NCBI RefSeq assembly: GCF_000327385.1
Contig: NW_008706747.1
Span: 4,743,989 to 4,807,988, forward strand
From: Lottia gigantea
Lineage: Eukaryota > Mollusca > Gastropoda > Lottiidae
Direction of reading: 5' to 3'
Length of the DNA: 64,000 nt
Shown: positions 24,357 to 36,299 of the stretch, in pieces
Layout: the number at the start of each line of letters is the position of its first letter
How positions within the stretch are numbered: the first letter of the stretch is position 1
Translations under genes and position numbers: made by a program
The notes under the pieces: model-generated
The model's database searches: none
What the model was told of the DNA's origin: nothing
The model's input: the letters and a program-made list of their open reading frames with translations, nothing else

Positions 24357-25013
24357 AGTAAACTAACTGATCAGTGAACTGAAAATAAATCAAATCAAAC
24401 AATTACCTCGCCAAGAAAATGAATCTTAGAAATAACTAAATGGTAAACTTCAACACAAAGGAACTGTTCTTCAAGAAATCTTACAACTCTCTTACTAATT
24501 TTCATAGCAAGAGTTCACATTCATTTATCAAATGTGATCAATCACTTCTCTGTTTTTAGAAAAATGAATGATGTGTCATGACGTCATGAATTTATAAATT
24601 CATGCAAATTTACACTCAAAAAGCTCAATTTCAGTTCCCTAAATTCTAACATTTTAGGGTGCAACAGTTTTAACAACATAAGATCTTTGCAAAAATCGTA
24701 CCAGTAATCATAAGAAGTCAACTGATTTGCTATTATTTCTATTTTAATTTTTGTTCTCTTTTCCAGATTTTCAAGATGGCGACGCCTGCTTTAGGTTTGT
24801 TAAAATTGAGATGCTGCAAAATCACAAAACGAATGAAAAATGATGGTTAATTATTGGATTCAAAACGTAACATGCATTGAAGGAATTTTAATTGAAAACA
24901 GACAGCAATGCAATTTAATTTGGGTGCTTTTATAAAACAAAACATTCATGAAAATTTGCATTGTTCTAAATCTTGTACGAAGCCTTTCATTGTTGTCATG
25001 GAGTTGTTTCAAA
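24357..25013. promoter_or_regulatory. Putative bidirectional promoter, CIZ1-like / XRRA1
   Basis: The two start codons diverge across about 660 bp. A perfect CRE palindrome TGACGTCA lies at 24579-24586. A minus-strand UTR acceptor is at about 24378 with a donor-like site at about 24405. On the plus side AAGATGGCG, a YY1-like initiator word, occurs at about 24773-24781, and the XRRA1 start sits in AAAATGGCG. Promoter activity is inference from layout and motifs. Confidence 0.5.
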
Positions 25014-28000
25014 ATGGCGTCGCTGGCAGGAATCAAGTTGGATGAAGACGGAAATTCCTCGTTTGCTACAAATTGTTTTCCTGTTAGACATTTTTCCAGC
25101 GTAGATGATGAAGGTACGTAATTCATTTCGACGACTGTTTTAGTATTATATCCAGATTTTGCACACAAAAAAGTATTTTGTTCATATTCCTTTACTAAGC
25201 GGTTTGTTTTGATTTTTCATAGTGTAGGAAGGTAGGTAACTCAATTCACGTAACCTATATTTTCAGACCACAACAACCTTTTGACTTTTTTTCTTAATAC
25301 AAGTTGTTTAACAGAGTCTTTGAAAAGTGTAATATTTTTTAAAGACCACAGTGTAGTCTTAATAAAGTCTCTTATTTCCTAAATATTTGGCATATCTAAA
25401 TGGTAGGCCCTTATTATCCTATTATCAACTTTTGTGATTATTTTCCAGCTGGTGGTGCATGGTATGTATCACATCGAGCTGAACAGAGGCGTAGGTTTAA
25501 GGCTGTATTATGTACCAAACCGAGAACGTACTCTCGCATCAAAGAGGAGAGAAAGAAATCAGAGTTGGAAGGAAAGAGTATAACAGAATGTAAACTTGAT
25601 GTCGAGGAAGAAGATGATGAGGATGAAGGACCTATTTTAGATGGATTTTTCTTGGTAAACAATTTACACTGTACTTAATTGTCACCTTCTTTGTGATCGT
25701 TTCCATTTTCCCAAACAGTATGAAATAGAAATTTGGTGCCCATGCCGTGGAATTGGTGAACAGTATTCATTTTTGAAACTTTAAAATTTTATAACCAGCC
25801 CTTATTCAAAATGGCTCTAGTGGCAGCTTGTACTCTTGCTGTCTTCATTTGATTAATTTCTTTAAATCTAGAAAAAAGGTTGTAGGCCAACACCCATGGA
25901 TTGATTTCTGTCATAAGTTCAGCTTTAAATTGGCTCAATTTCCTTACAATTTATCTCTATGTTTCTATCAAATTGTTTGTATTTTATTTACAGATGAAAC
26001 ATTGTTGTGTAGAAGATCCAAGTGATCTCTGTTCTGTAAATATTTCTGGGCAAGGTTTTACAGAAGTTAAAGAAGATGATCTAGTGTTGTTTGATAATGT
26101 GGCGTATGTTAATGCTGCTGAAAATTACCTCCCTTTTGGTAAGCTATAGATAGAAAAAACCTTTTTCCAATGCTTACCTGAAATTTTATCTGTTAATAAA
26201 ATTAAAGATTTTTTGTGAAATAAGCACTGTCTTATTCAATCTTTTTGGTAAGTTAAAAAAAGTATAAAGAAATTTAGTTTTATCAGCTGATAATTACAGG
26301 TTACACTAACTCAGCTTTAATCAATAGAATCATTCCTTTTTTTTTTTTTAGAGGCGTTCCGAGGTTTTCCAATCTTGAGGGAATTAGAAGTTCCATTAAA
26401 TGGTTTGAGAAGTTTACAAATAAAACCAACAGATTATATTACATTAGAGGTAGGTGGCAGTGGTATTTCTATAAGTCATTAGATGGAGGGGTCGAGTAGG
26501 GATCACAGAATAGTCAAAGAGCACCAGACATTAAGAGCATGATAAGAAATTTTCATGTCCATCCAGTCTCATTTTTGGGAGACTTCCATGGACCCAGAAC
26601 AGTAGGATGTAAAGCTTCATTTCATTTCATTATTATAATAAGATACTGAAAGTAGGAGGTAAAAATCAATATATTTTGTTTTAGTTGCTAGACCTATCAT
26701 ATAATAACCTATCACAAGAAGATATCCTGTTAGTGGGAACATTACCCCATTTAAAAGTTTTACATCTAACTGGTAATGGTTTTACCAATATACCACATGA
26801 CCTGTGTTTACCCTTCGTACCAGAGGGGCGGTAAGTTTAAGTAATAGTTATTTAGTAAAATTGTATGGTAAAGAAGTGATGTGTAACTCACTTACAAGCT
26901 AACGATAGCTGTCAGACAATATGTCATATGCTTGTGAAATTCTTAACCATTTTGTGGCTCAATAACTAGACAATTTAGCCAATGCTTATTGGATGAAAAA
27001 GTGGAATAGATTTTAAACTTCGTTAGTTTTCAATTGAGCATAGAGTTTGCCAGAGTTTTGAGTCATTAAGATTTTAAAATTTGCATGGTTATTTGGATCA
27101 ATATTGCTTCATTTTCCATCCATTCCAGTAAAAGTCAGTATCCAAGATTTCCCTACCTAGAAGTTTTGATGTTAGATGATAATAAACTCTCTGATATCAA
27201 CATTTTCGCGGCTATGGCTGGATTACAACGTTTAAAACATCTCAATCTAGAGAAGAATCAGATTTTTTTCGTACCTCAGTTGAAGTCTGTTCAAGGTAAA
27301 ATGAAACCCGATGAAAAGCTGACATCACCTCGAAAGAAACGGAAAACTCCTCGCGAGGGAAGGTTAGTCATGTTCTTTTCTACCCAGCAAATTTTTCTAC
27401 AATAATTGAAATATTGAATTTCACTGGAGATGTATGGGCTTGCTTGTTATTTATTTATGCTTGTCAACTTAGCAAATACACAATGTATAAGCCAAGAGAC
27501 GATGTTGAACCCATTTCGCTCTTTCCATTTTCTATTTAGTCATAATCTCTCATGCCTTGTCTTTTGCTACAATAACCTAACTTTACTACAGACACTTCAT
27601 TTTCTTTTGTCAGATCAAGCAGACGGTCAAAGTCTCGAATGTCAAGTGCAAATGCAAAACAATCAACAGAAAACATTACAGACGCTACTCAACAAGAGGA
27701 GAGCACTGAAGTTCAAGATCACCAAGGGGAAGTAACTGAGTCTGGTGCTGGTGTTGAGACCAAGCCTGAAGAAATCAAAGTAGAAAATGAGGAAGTGACA
27801 GAAGAGAAACAAGAAGAAATACAAACACAAGATCCTCTCATCAGCAACAAAAGTAAGAATGCATACTACAGGCTGACTGAACCTTGTTTAAAACTCCTGC
27901 CAAAATTCCCTTCATTGCATACTGCATGACATTGTCTGTCTTCATTACCTCCGTCTGGAGCAAAGAGGTGCTGAAAACTTCAATCTAATTAGTTATTTTT

Positions 28001-31000
28001 CTAATCTAAGATTACTTCATGAATTCTTTTGTATCTGAGTCATTAGATCTATCAGTTAGATTAGAACAAAATTGGTCATCCCTTTTTTTATATATATTTT
28101 TATGTCGTATGTTTTTGTAAAGTCATTAGATTCTGTTTGTAAAATTCAGATGAGTTGCTAGATGAGGATTTTGAGCTGTCTCTGGGAGATCTGTCAGCTA
28201 GAATCAATGATTTAAACCTAGAAGCTGATATCAATCCACGAACACCCTCCACCATTCGGAAACCAAAATTAGAACCAGCATCTCAAATAGCTTTCCCTGA
28301 ATTACGTTATCTTAGTCTAGCTTATAATCAAGTGAGTCATTTTTGGACTTTTGCTCTAAAAAATTCAAGTCAACACAATTCATAAAATGGAGTTTTTTGT
28401 CCAATTTTTTGCTCTCAGTGATTTCTGATGTTTCATGAAAGATTATGGTAGCAGCAACTGAAAGATATGTGTGTGCTAAAAAATTATTTTTCAAATGCAT
28501 AATTTTTTTTGGACCAGGGGCCATATTCTCAAAAATTTACTGAAATTGATGTTAAATTAAGTTTCATTATCCAATCAGATTACTGTATGTCTTAAGATCA
28601 GGAGTTTTCATGAATAAATCCATAGATAAACATGTAAATAATACTCCATAAAGAGCAGTCTTTGGCAGATATATTGTCCAATCTTCCGTTTCCTAGCTCT
28701 GAATATATTTTTAATAAATTGTTGAATTTTAGATTTGTAATGAAGAAGCCTTACTGGCTGTAGCTGCCTGGCCGATGTTATCTGAACTGGTATTTCATGA
28801 TAACCCTCTAACTACAGAACATGTCGGAGCTCCTCCATTACTTAAACGATTTCTACACGATAGATTGGGCATTAAGCTAGTCAGGTATGTAGTCGGAATA
28901 CAGGGGTGGGGAGGTAGGGGAACAGGGATGAGTCTGGGGATGTGAAGTTGGTGGGCAGGGGGAGAAATGACTAGAGTTAAGAAACGGGACTGATATCACT
29001 GAAGATATGATTCACAATTCATTGATTGAGTTCAATTTTCTGTTCTAGGAAGAGAGTGGCTCCCTCTATCAAAAAACACGTCCAGATTTCAGACAAGCCG
29101 TCAAGAAGAGTAAGTGATAAACTTATAATTTATTAGCAGCTTTTGCGATAGTGATTTTATAGTCTTAGTGGAATTACAAGACCTCTGACAAAAATTTGAG
29201 CGGTGTAAATCAATGCTATTATTGTCCCAAATACAACTCTTTACAATCCTTTGAGAATCTAATCAAAGTACCCGTTTATTTGAATTTTAGAGTCAAGTTC
29301 TCTAACTTCAGGTGAAAACACAAGTACCAAAGATTCCAAGGCCGACAGTCGAGCAGCGTTTGATGTTAGAGGCTCCGAAACCTCCACCACCTGGTCTCAT
29401 GAAAGACGAAGAACGTCCATCCACTAGCTACAAATCACCTCTTCCACCAATCAACAAGCAACAAAGATCTGCATCTGCTGGTGCATTGCCAAGACGACGA
29501 GAAGAAGCAGACGCGGGACCTTCTGATGCCTGGTCGTCCGATGTTGGAGAAGAACTTGAAGCAGATACATTCTTCATGACCCAGGTTTGTTTCGCCCTTT
29601 AAATCTTTAAGAGTGTAACTCTTGGTATATATATTGGTTCTTTTGAGAATCCAAATGATGTTTCAAACTTGTTTTTGGGTATGGTTGCTAATGCGGTTAT
29701 TTTTGCAGGTTGATGATCAGGAGGAAGAGAAAGATTCCAGACCACCAACTAAACTCAAACCTAGTAAACCTCTAGATAAACGTTACCATGGTTACGAAGA
29801 ACTGTTCGAAGGCGATGATGAAGCTGAGTTTGAAGAAGATAAAGTGTCAAAAGGTATGGCCAATTACACTTTTTCCTACATCTATCCATTAACTGAGGTC
29901 TCCAAAAAATGGGCTTAAATTTCATGGGTTTTGTAGATCAGCCACAAAGTTATGTCACTACAAATACAACTGACAAAAATATTTCTCAAAATTTGACATC
30001 CGAATGAAGTTGACAGAGGGAGCCAAATTTTGTATCTGGATATATATCGTGTTTTGTTGTCGTTTCAGATATACAGAGTAATGTACGAGCTCTACGATAC
30101 GCGTTGAATCATCAACTAGTTTATCGTGATACCAAATCATTACAGCTACAATCTGTTACTAAACCTGTTAAAGCTTACAGAAGAGTGAGTTAACAATTAC
30201 TTTACCTATTACTTCATTATTTATAGGGTGAAGGCTATGGTGGCCACAAGTCACCAGAATCTGTTGGGCACAAAACTCTTGTCAACTGGCCCCCAAAAAC
30301 TGGTCCCCCATTCCATCTAAAGCTTCACTTCGAAAACATTTTTCTGGCCTCTATCTCCCCCAAAAGTCCTTTCTATTATTTATAACAATAGTCTTGTCAA
30401 GATACTCTGATGTCTAAGTAAGTTAAGTAAGAATTTTTAGTACAATATTGACAGGTACAGCTTATGATCTTCTGAATTTTTCAGCACCCCCTGCCTCCAT
30501 CCCAACCCAAACCATCAAAAGAAGAGAAGATTGAGAGTATCCTAGAGAATCTTAGAAACAGAACAACAGTAGATGAAGCCAGTTTAAAACAAGTGTTGAA
30601 AAATAAGAAATTAAAACATAAATTCCCAGAGGCAGAAACCTTGTTGGCTCAGGTAAGATTTAGAAAAAATCCTCAACAGTAAAATACCTACATAGAGTGT
30701 AAAGAGCCCTAAACATAAACTTGGAGGTCTCTAATGATATTTCTACCAGGCAAGTTGAATAGTTAAGTCGGTAGCAAGTTTGATTAACGTTTGCTGGGTG
30801 ATATGGTGCCATAAGGTTTGAATCCACCACCAGTGCTTTCGAGAGTCAGCCTCATGTTAAAAATTGCTCTTGGTTATTTCAGATACAACATAGGTATAAT
30901 GCTGTACGAGTTACATCAATGAAAGAAGCAAAAGATGCACGAAAAGCCGTCCAAGATACATTGAGTGATATCAGCAAGAGGTCAGGGGTCAAGGTCTCAC

Positions 31001-31005
31001 ACTGA
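25014..31005 (+). CDS. XRRA1: X-ray radiation resistance-associated protein 1
   Basis: XRRA1 is a leucine-rich-repeat protein linked to the X-ray damage response; its biochemistry is poorly known. Fifteen exons give 795 residues (human about 792): 25014-25113, 25449-25654, 25994-26138, 26352-26449, 26685-26830, 27129-27362, 27614-27852, 28150-28331, 28733-28884, 29049-29109, 29312-29584, 29709-29853, 30069-30184, 30485-30652, 30883-31005. Family landmarks line up in order: NCFPVR near the N-terminus, MKHCCVEDPSDLC, YVNAAENYLPFEAF, LRRs over about 140-290, MLDDNKLS, a Lys/Glu-rich linker, a second LRR block with FPELRYLSLAYN (identical to the human stretch), PPLLKRFLHDRLGI, MTQV and RYHGYEEL at about 637-644. 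The start is the first ATG in good context, matching the family N-terminus. Head to head with the CIZ1-like gene and tail to tail with ASCC1. Confidence 0.92.
26560..26630 (+). mobile_element. SINE 3' tail fragment
   Basis: The phrase 'agaacagtaggatgtaaagc' followed by TTCATTTCATTTCAT is the SINE tail, in the XRRA1 intron before exon 5. A further piece (ttgcatactgcatgacattg, tctgtcttcatta) is at about 27912-27950. Confidence 0.55.
29133..29262 (+). mobile_element. Half copy of long inverted-repeat element (family A)
   Basis: The segment from 'agcagcttttgcgatagtga' to 'ctttacaatcctttgag' matches one arm of the elements at 54056-54352 and 57590-57855. It lies in the XRRA1 intron between exons 10 and 11. 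Confidence 0.55.
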
Positions 31006-31734
31006 CCTTGAACCTTGACCTTGAAGTACATGACCTTGAACTGTGTCATACCTTAATTGATCACTAAGAAACCTTACCAGCTCGTCCTACTGGCTAAGTC
31101 AAGTTCTTTCAAATCAAAACCGTTAACATTAAACCATGGGGATATGTACCTTAAATTTTTAAGTTATGGACGTGGCTTTGGGGATGTAAAACTGTGAATA
31201 ACCAATAGTATTGTATATATTAATGTGATATTGTAGAAGTATTAATTGAACTGTGATAGAATTATAAGTATTGTATTTTAAACCATTGTAACTGTATCTG
31301 TGATTAAACCTAAATCAGCATTACAATTATTCAGTATTTTATTTTAAGACCAGTTTTTTTAAAAAAAAAAACTAAGCCAAAGTTTTATTGCAAGTTGAAC
31401 GATTTCATATTTTAAGAAAATGTATAATATTTGAATGTTATTGTGAATGTAAACTGTTGAAACTGTACGAAGTATTCTTCATTGTATTTTGCTATTTGAT
31501 ATTTATGATATACTGTTACATGTTGAAGCCATGGTGAGGCCAAAATAAGGTGGTTATCTACTGCTGATTTTGATAGTAAGCAAACTTTTAAAGCCAAATT
31601 ATTTATCTTACTATGTTATATTGTGTGATTCAAACAAACTGCTGAAGGAAAGGTTTAAGTATTATTGTCAATTCCATATTCAATCTGATTAAAACATAAA
31701 GTCAACATCATAATCTTTGTTTAATTATTTTATC

Positions 31735-31740
31735 AATAAA
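31735..31740 (+). terminator. XRRA1 poly(A) signal
   Basis: AATAAA, 730 bp after the XRRA1 stop. It is the first canonical hexamer I see on the plus strand after the stop. Confidence 0.5.
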
Positions 31741-31743
31741 TAG

Positions 31744-31830
31744 ATGGACCCTTGTTCACTTTATCCAAATAGCTTTGTATCAGACAGTGAATTTTAACCA
31801 CACAAAACAACCTTCTCATACAAGAGGAGT
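31744..31830 (+). repeat. Dispersed gene-end repeat, copy 1
   Basis: Shares 'gttcactttatccaaatagct', then 'gtat', 'gattttaacca' and 'catacaag/catgcaag' in order with 45545-45625. It begins immediately after the XRRA1 poly(A) signal; the other copy begins about 65 bp after the USP poly(A) signal. Confidence 0.7.
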
Positions 31831-32110
31831 TACTTTTAACGGAACTTCGATATTCCAAATAACAGAACGCAAGTCTGTCATAAGTCCTTATAAAGCACAT
31901 ATTAAAATCCAAATTGAGGTAGCCAAAGTTGGTAAATAATATTTTGTCCTACTACACAAATTTGAAATTTAGATCAAGTGTCAAAAAACAATATAGAATC
32001 CTATCATGGTCCACTCAAGGTAAAGAAATGAAAACTGTAGCGGCATAAAATTCATCTGAAATTTTAATCAAGTTTCCAAGCTAAGAACAAAGAATTTCAG
32101 CATGGTCCAC

Positions 32111-35100
32111 TCAAGGCAGCCGAATAAAAGCCGTAGGTTCATAATAACCATTCTGTCCTACTGCCGAACGATTGGATATGTGTAAAGTGTTAAAATGGTG
32201 AACCCCAAATTTATAATTACCAAATTTCTGAAATAGACAGAATGGATCAGATTTGAAAATGACAATAACAAGATCCTTACGAACACAGAGAACTGTAAAA
32301 ATTATTAGAAAAACTTTACCTGAATCCTAATCGATAAAAGGAATTTTAAGCTCATTTGATTGGTTAATAAAAGTTGAAAGGAACATATAACAATTACGTT
32401 CTTTTTTCAAAAACCTATCATCTGCTTCAGACTGCTTTCTGTACGAAAATTGATCGTCAATATTGTCTAAGAGATAAAATACTCAATAAGGCCTACCTTT
32501 AAAACTGAAGTAGCATCAAATGATTCCCTGTCCTTATAAGGTTGTCGTCTGGCCACAGAAGCACCGGTGGGGTCTTTCCTCATTAGGGTGTTCATCACTG
32601 TAATATGAAGTTTGATGCGTTCATACTCTCTCTGCATGATATTAGCTGAGGTGAATTTATCAGCTATTCTGTCTACCAAATTCTGTAATCTGAAATATAA
32701 AATGGAGTTGAACATCTTTGGTAGGAATTTACACATTCTTTTTTTTGATTTTTTAAAAGCATGAAAAAATTATCAAACTCATAACTTTTGACAAAAACAT
32801 GCACATTTAATTTTGTGCGCTTTTGCCCCAAAATATGAGTAAGAATACACAAAGTTCAATTATATTTTTCCAAGTTTGGAAGGGTCCAACCTAAGGCACT
32901 TTTACTTTGCTTTTGTATTTGGAATCTTAACCCTGACAGTTCCCCCATAAGTCAGATTTCTTCTAAATTTTACCCCCAATTTTAGGCACTGCTGTCAATC
33001 TGTCTAATTTGTCTCCCCAGTATTTCATTTCGGGGTCTGTTAAACAAAGAACAAACCTACAAAGTACAAATACAAAAAGGAAAAGTTACAAACCTATCTA
33101 AATCGTCTCCCTGTAATTTAGCGTATAAAACATCAACAGAGTTAGGATCATCATTCATATATTCTAAACCTTCCACTGTTAATTTGATTGGCTTCCCTTT
33201 TAATATTGGTCTATAATAGAAACAACAAAACACATATATATCAGTTAAAAACACACAATATCAAACCCATGATTATGTACAATAAAGGGTTTCTAAGGAT
33301 TTTCTCTACACCCTTGGTTCCCAACCTGGGGTGTTTTCACCCCCTGGGGTGTGGGACTAAGGTGTCAGGGGTGTGGCCAATTGGTGTAGGAGAAGAATTT
33401 GTTTTGAATTGAGAGAGCACCTTACATCAACAAATGTTGAAAATGTTGATGAAACAAATTTTGAGGGTGTGAAAGGTGCACGTGATTGCTCCAGGGGAGT
33501 GAAGGCTGAAATAGGTGGGAACCACTGCTTTACACATTGTATGTATATCAGGGTCACCTTCTTAACAATGTAAAGCTATTACAACTGACATAACACCTCA
33601 AAAGGATAATTAGAAAAAACATTTTGACAGGAATACCTACTCTATAAGATCCTGTTGACATTGCTGCAATAAAACTACAGCCTGGTTTATCTCCCTTTCA
33701 TTCAGTAACGCCATCGTTCCGATTGTCATGTGAAGTTTTTTAGGGTTCTGGAATATTGTGGCATCTAATCCTCTATCCTGGAAAAAAAAATCATAAAATT
33801 TGACGACAGCACCACAGAATTATCGGAAAATATAGATAATTGAATCTGACTTGTTTTCAGTACTGTGATGGGTCATATCATGTACATAGATTTCATCTGG
33901 TTACAACCAAAAAAAAACAACAGAAAACAATCATATTGCAGAATTAACAAATTAGGTCCCTGGCATAACTGTTTAGCAATAATATTTTTAGATTATCCAT
34001 AACCAATTGTAAAGTCATAAAAATTGATCATAAATAAATAAGCTGAAAAAAAAAACGAACCCCATCACATTCTCTTAAGACATCGATTTTAAAATCTTCA
34101 AATCCACCAATCACAGCGTCCGATACAACTGGTATTGATAAGAAATGAGTAAATTGTTGTTTATTACGTGCCGAGTTAACCAGAACGTCAATACGAGTTT
34201 TAGCTGATACCACACCCTTCTTATCTCTTCCCATTATTACTGAAATAAAATAAAATAAAGGTGTTAGTCCTACTGCATCTAAATAAAGTATTTAAACCAA
34301 CATATCAGTTTTAACCATTAACCAAAATCAAGATAAAATGTCACTGGCAAAGATGACAGAATAGACAAGAAGATAATAACTCAAACAATAAATATATTAA
34401 AAAGTTTGTGTGTTGTAATCCAGGACATCCTATCACTTTCTAGGTGGATCAAAAGACATTGAATTTTGACTTGTGTCCTGGGAGTTTTAAGGACAATTTT
34501 GGACTCAGCTGCTAGTCTAATGCCAACTCTTATCACCTAAAGGATCAAATGACACATCAAAAATAATGGTTTGTGGTTTTGGGAGCTCAAATGATGGTCA
34601 ACTAAAGAATTTTGACCAAACAATGTGATTAACTTACCGACTTCACCCTCCATGCCTTGTTTGGGAATTCGAATCTGTGTCTTCGTCTCATGTTCCAGCC
34701 TATTCTTAGTTTCCCCTTTCTTTCCGATTATAAATTTAAAATAGGCACTGGGAATGTCCAAGGCAACTCGGTACCCAGATTCCGTCTGCTCTATTTTAGT
34801 AAATGGATCACAGACTTCGTCGTTATAGCAACTATCATCTTCCATTTCTAAACAAAAATGATAAAATTCAGGGGTACAGATAATATGAAAAAAATCATTG
34901 CCTGTCATATTTGGCACCCCTCGATTTTTTATTGAACTGTTCCACACATGCAATACTTTCTATATTATAAAACAGTGTGATCTTATGTTTGGAAGAGCTC
35001 ATTGGTAATATTAAGGGTGTTTGGTACAGCCTTTAAATTATATCCAGCTTTGTTAGGGACCAGAAACACACAAAAATTGAACCATTAAGAAATTTAAAGA

Positions 35101-35227
35101 AATTACCGAATTCTTCCTCATCATAGTTGCCTCCTTCATTTTCGATCTCACCCTTGTCGTTTTTGATGGGATTTTTTCTATAACATCTATTACCAATCCA
35201 TATAACTGCGGGCCGTAAAATATCCAT
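32111..35227 (-). CDS. ASCC1: Activating signal cointegrator 1 complex subunit 1
   Basis: ASCC1 is a subunit of the ASCC complex, which acts in transcription coactivation and in ALKBH3-linked alkylation repair. Seven exons give 357 residues, the length of the human main isoform: 35107-35227, 34638-34847, 34061-34239, 33641-33777, 33094-33210, 32497-32689, 32111-32227. The N-terminus MDILRPAVIWI matches MEVLRPQLIRI. A KH domain covers about 65-115 with the GxxG loop GKKG at 82-85. The AKAP7-like 2H phosphoesterase domain follows with both HxT motifs, H186-M-T188 in QNPKKLHMTIG and H283-I-T285 in KLHITVMNTL. EYMNDDPNSVDVLYAK is nearly identical to human. The last exon keeps LHIS near the end. 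An in-frame upstream Met lies beyond a likely UTR acceptor (about 35244) and was not used. Confidence 0.95.
33312..33527. mobile_element. Short hAT-like element
   Basis: The left end CCTTGGTTCCCAACC and the right end, read in reverse, CAGTGGTTCCCACC form terminal inverted repeats of the hAT type. Flanks CTCTACAC and CTTTACAC match at 7 of 8 positions, an 8-bp target duplication as hAT insertions make. At 216 bp with no transposase it is non-autonomous. It lies in an ASCC1 intron. Confidence 0.75.
34908..35025. mobile_element. Short inverted-repeat element (family B), copy 1
   Basis: The left arm 'ggcacccctcga...tgaactgttccacacatgca' and the right arm 'tgtttggaagagctcatt...agggtgtttggta' are inverted relatives. 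The same layout recurs at 55155-55262 and 58478-58583. Noncoding, in an ASCC1 intron. Confidence 0.75.
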
Positions 35228-36299
35228 CTTCTTTCTTCTGACTAACAATATATTAAAAGAGAAAATTGGATTATAGTCAAAAAAAGGGTAAAAATGGCAT
35301 ACAAATCTTCTTCACCTTTTACTTAAATATAACTTAAGCCATTTTCAAACATATTTGAACAAATTTCAAAAGTCTATCATTTCAAATCAAAGCCTTTCAA
35401 CAAAATGAAGATGAAAACAGCCTTTACAGCCTGTAATATTGATCAAAATATTGAAAATTTTGATAAAATGTTACAAATTCACAACTCACAATGTGGTTTG
35501 CTAAAATGAAAGTAAAGAGGTCAATAAACAGCCTTGACCCTCTGACCTTCAGCCAACCAGGAAGTCATTCACTGAGCATGTCTGAAAAATGTCTGCCCAG
35601 AAAAGATGTTGCCGACCAAAATAGGTAAAATTAGTAAAATTGTATGAAAATCCTTCACCGATTGACGATCAATTAAGCCAGATATGTTGATAAATGTCTT
35701 CTCTAGAAAATCAGATCCAAAATTGAGAGCAGACGTCATTTTGTCGGCCTAATTTATTACATGTACTCGCCCTTTTTCAGGCTGGGGAATTTTGTTTATT
35801 TTTCCTTCTACGACATAGTCTTCTGTTTATGTGACTTCTTTTGTCTCAAGTTTCAGTTTCGATTTGTCAGACATTGCAGTAGAAATTTGAGGAAATATTT
35901 TATTTCTTGATCAATTTGTGAAAATCACGTTGCAGAAAGGAGTAGCTTCAAATGATACCACATCCATTGCAGTTTCAGAATTGTAGCATTTCATTTTTGA
36001 CAATGCCACACACAAGTTGGCATAAGTGACATTGCTGATGACATCTCTAAAATTAGGCCAACTCATTAAATATTAGACAGGCCATTATGTGAAACACTCT
36101 GCAGTAAAACAGAAACAAAGGTACAGTAATGTGATTTCCATCTAGGCCTACCACATGGCAAACTAGAACTTCAAACTTAATTTTTACTTATGAGCTTGAT
36201 TTTGTTTTCAGATGAGAACTAAAAGTCCTTTATAAGGATATAATATTCAACCACACCAGTACATCAATCAACAACAAGAAGCAGACGTGGGTTTGAGTA
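35228..36299. promoter_or_regulatory. Putative bidirectional promoter, ASCC1 / USP
   Basis: The two genes diverge here. An ETS-like CCAGGAAGT occurs at about 35558-35566. A plus-strand acceptor (ttgttttcag, ends about 36211) precedes a USP 5' UTR exon that starts with ATGAGAACTAAAAG, a short upstream ORF candidate. A minus-strand UTR acceptor lies at about 35244. No coding exon was found between. Confidence 0.45.

Larger units (their letters stand above)
31006..32110. other. 3' UTRs of the convergent XRRA1 and ASCC1 genes
   Basis: An XRRA1 poly(A) signal AATAAA lies at 31735-31740. On the minus strand an ATTAAA can be read at about 31719-31724 for ASCC1. Transcripts from the two sides could overlap or nearly touch. 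No further exon was found. Confidence 0.5.

Noticed and set aside
24776-24845. Short plus-strand frame starting ATGGCGACGCCTGC as the XRRA1 start
   Set aside because: It stops after about 22 codons and does not match the XRRA1 N-terminus. The ATG at 25014 does. It may be an alternative untranslated exon.
33373-33573. 66-residue frames on both strands
   Set aside because: They lie within or across the hAT-like element and show no transposase motif.
35228-35248. Upstream in-frame Met extension of ASCC1
   Set aside because: A splice acceptor lies between it and the family-consistent MDILRP start, so it is probably intronic.
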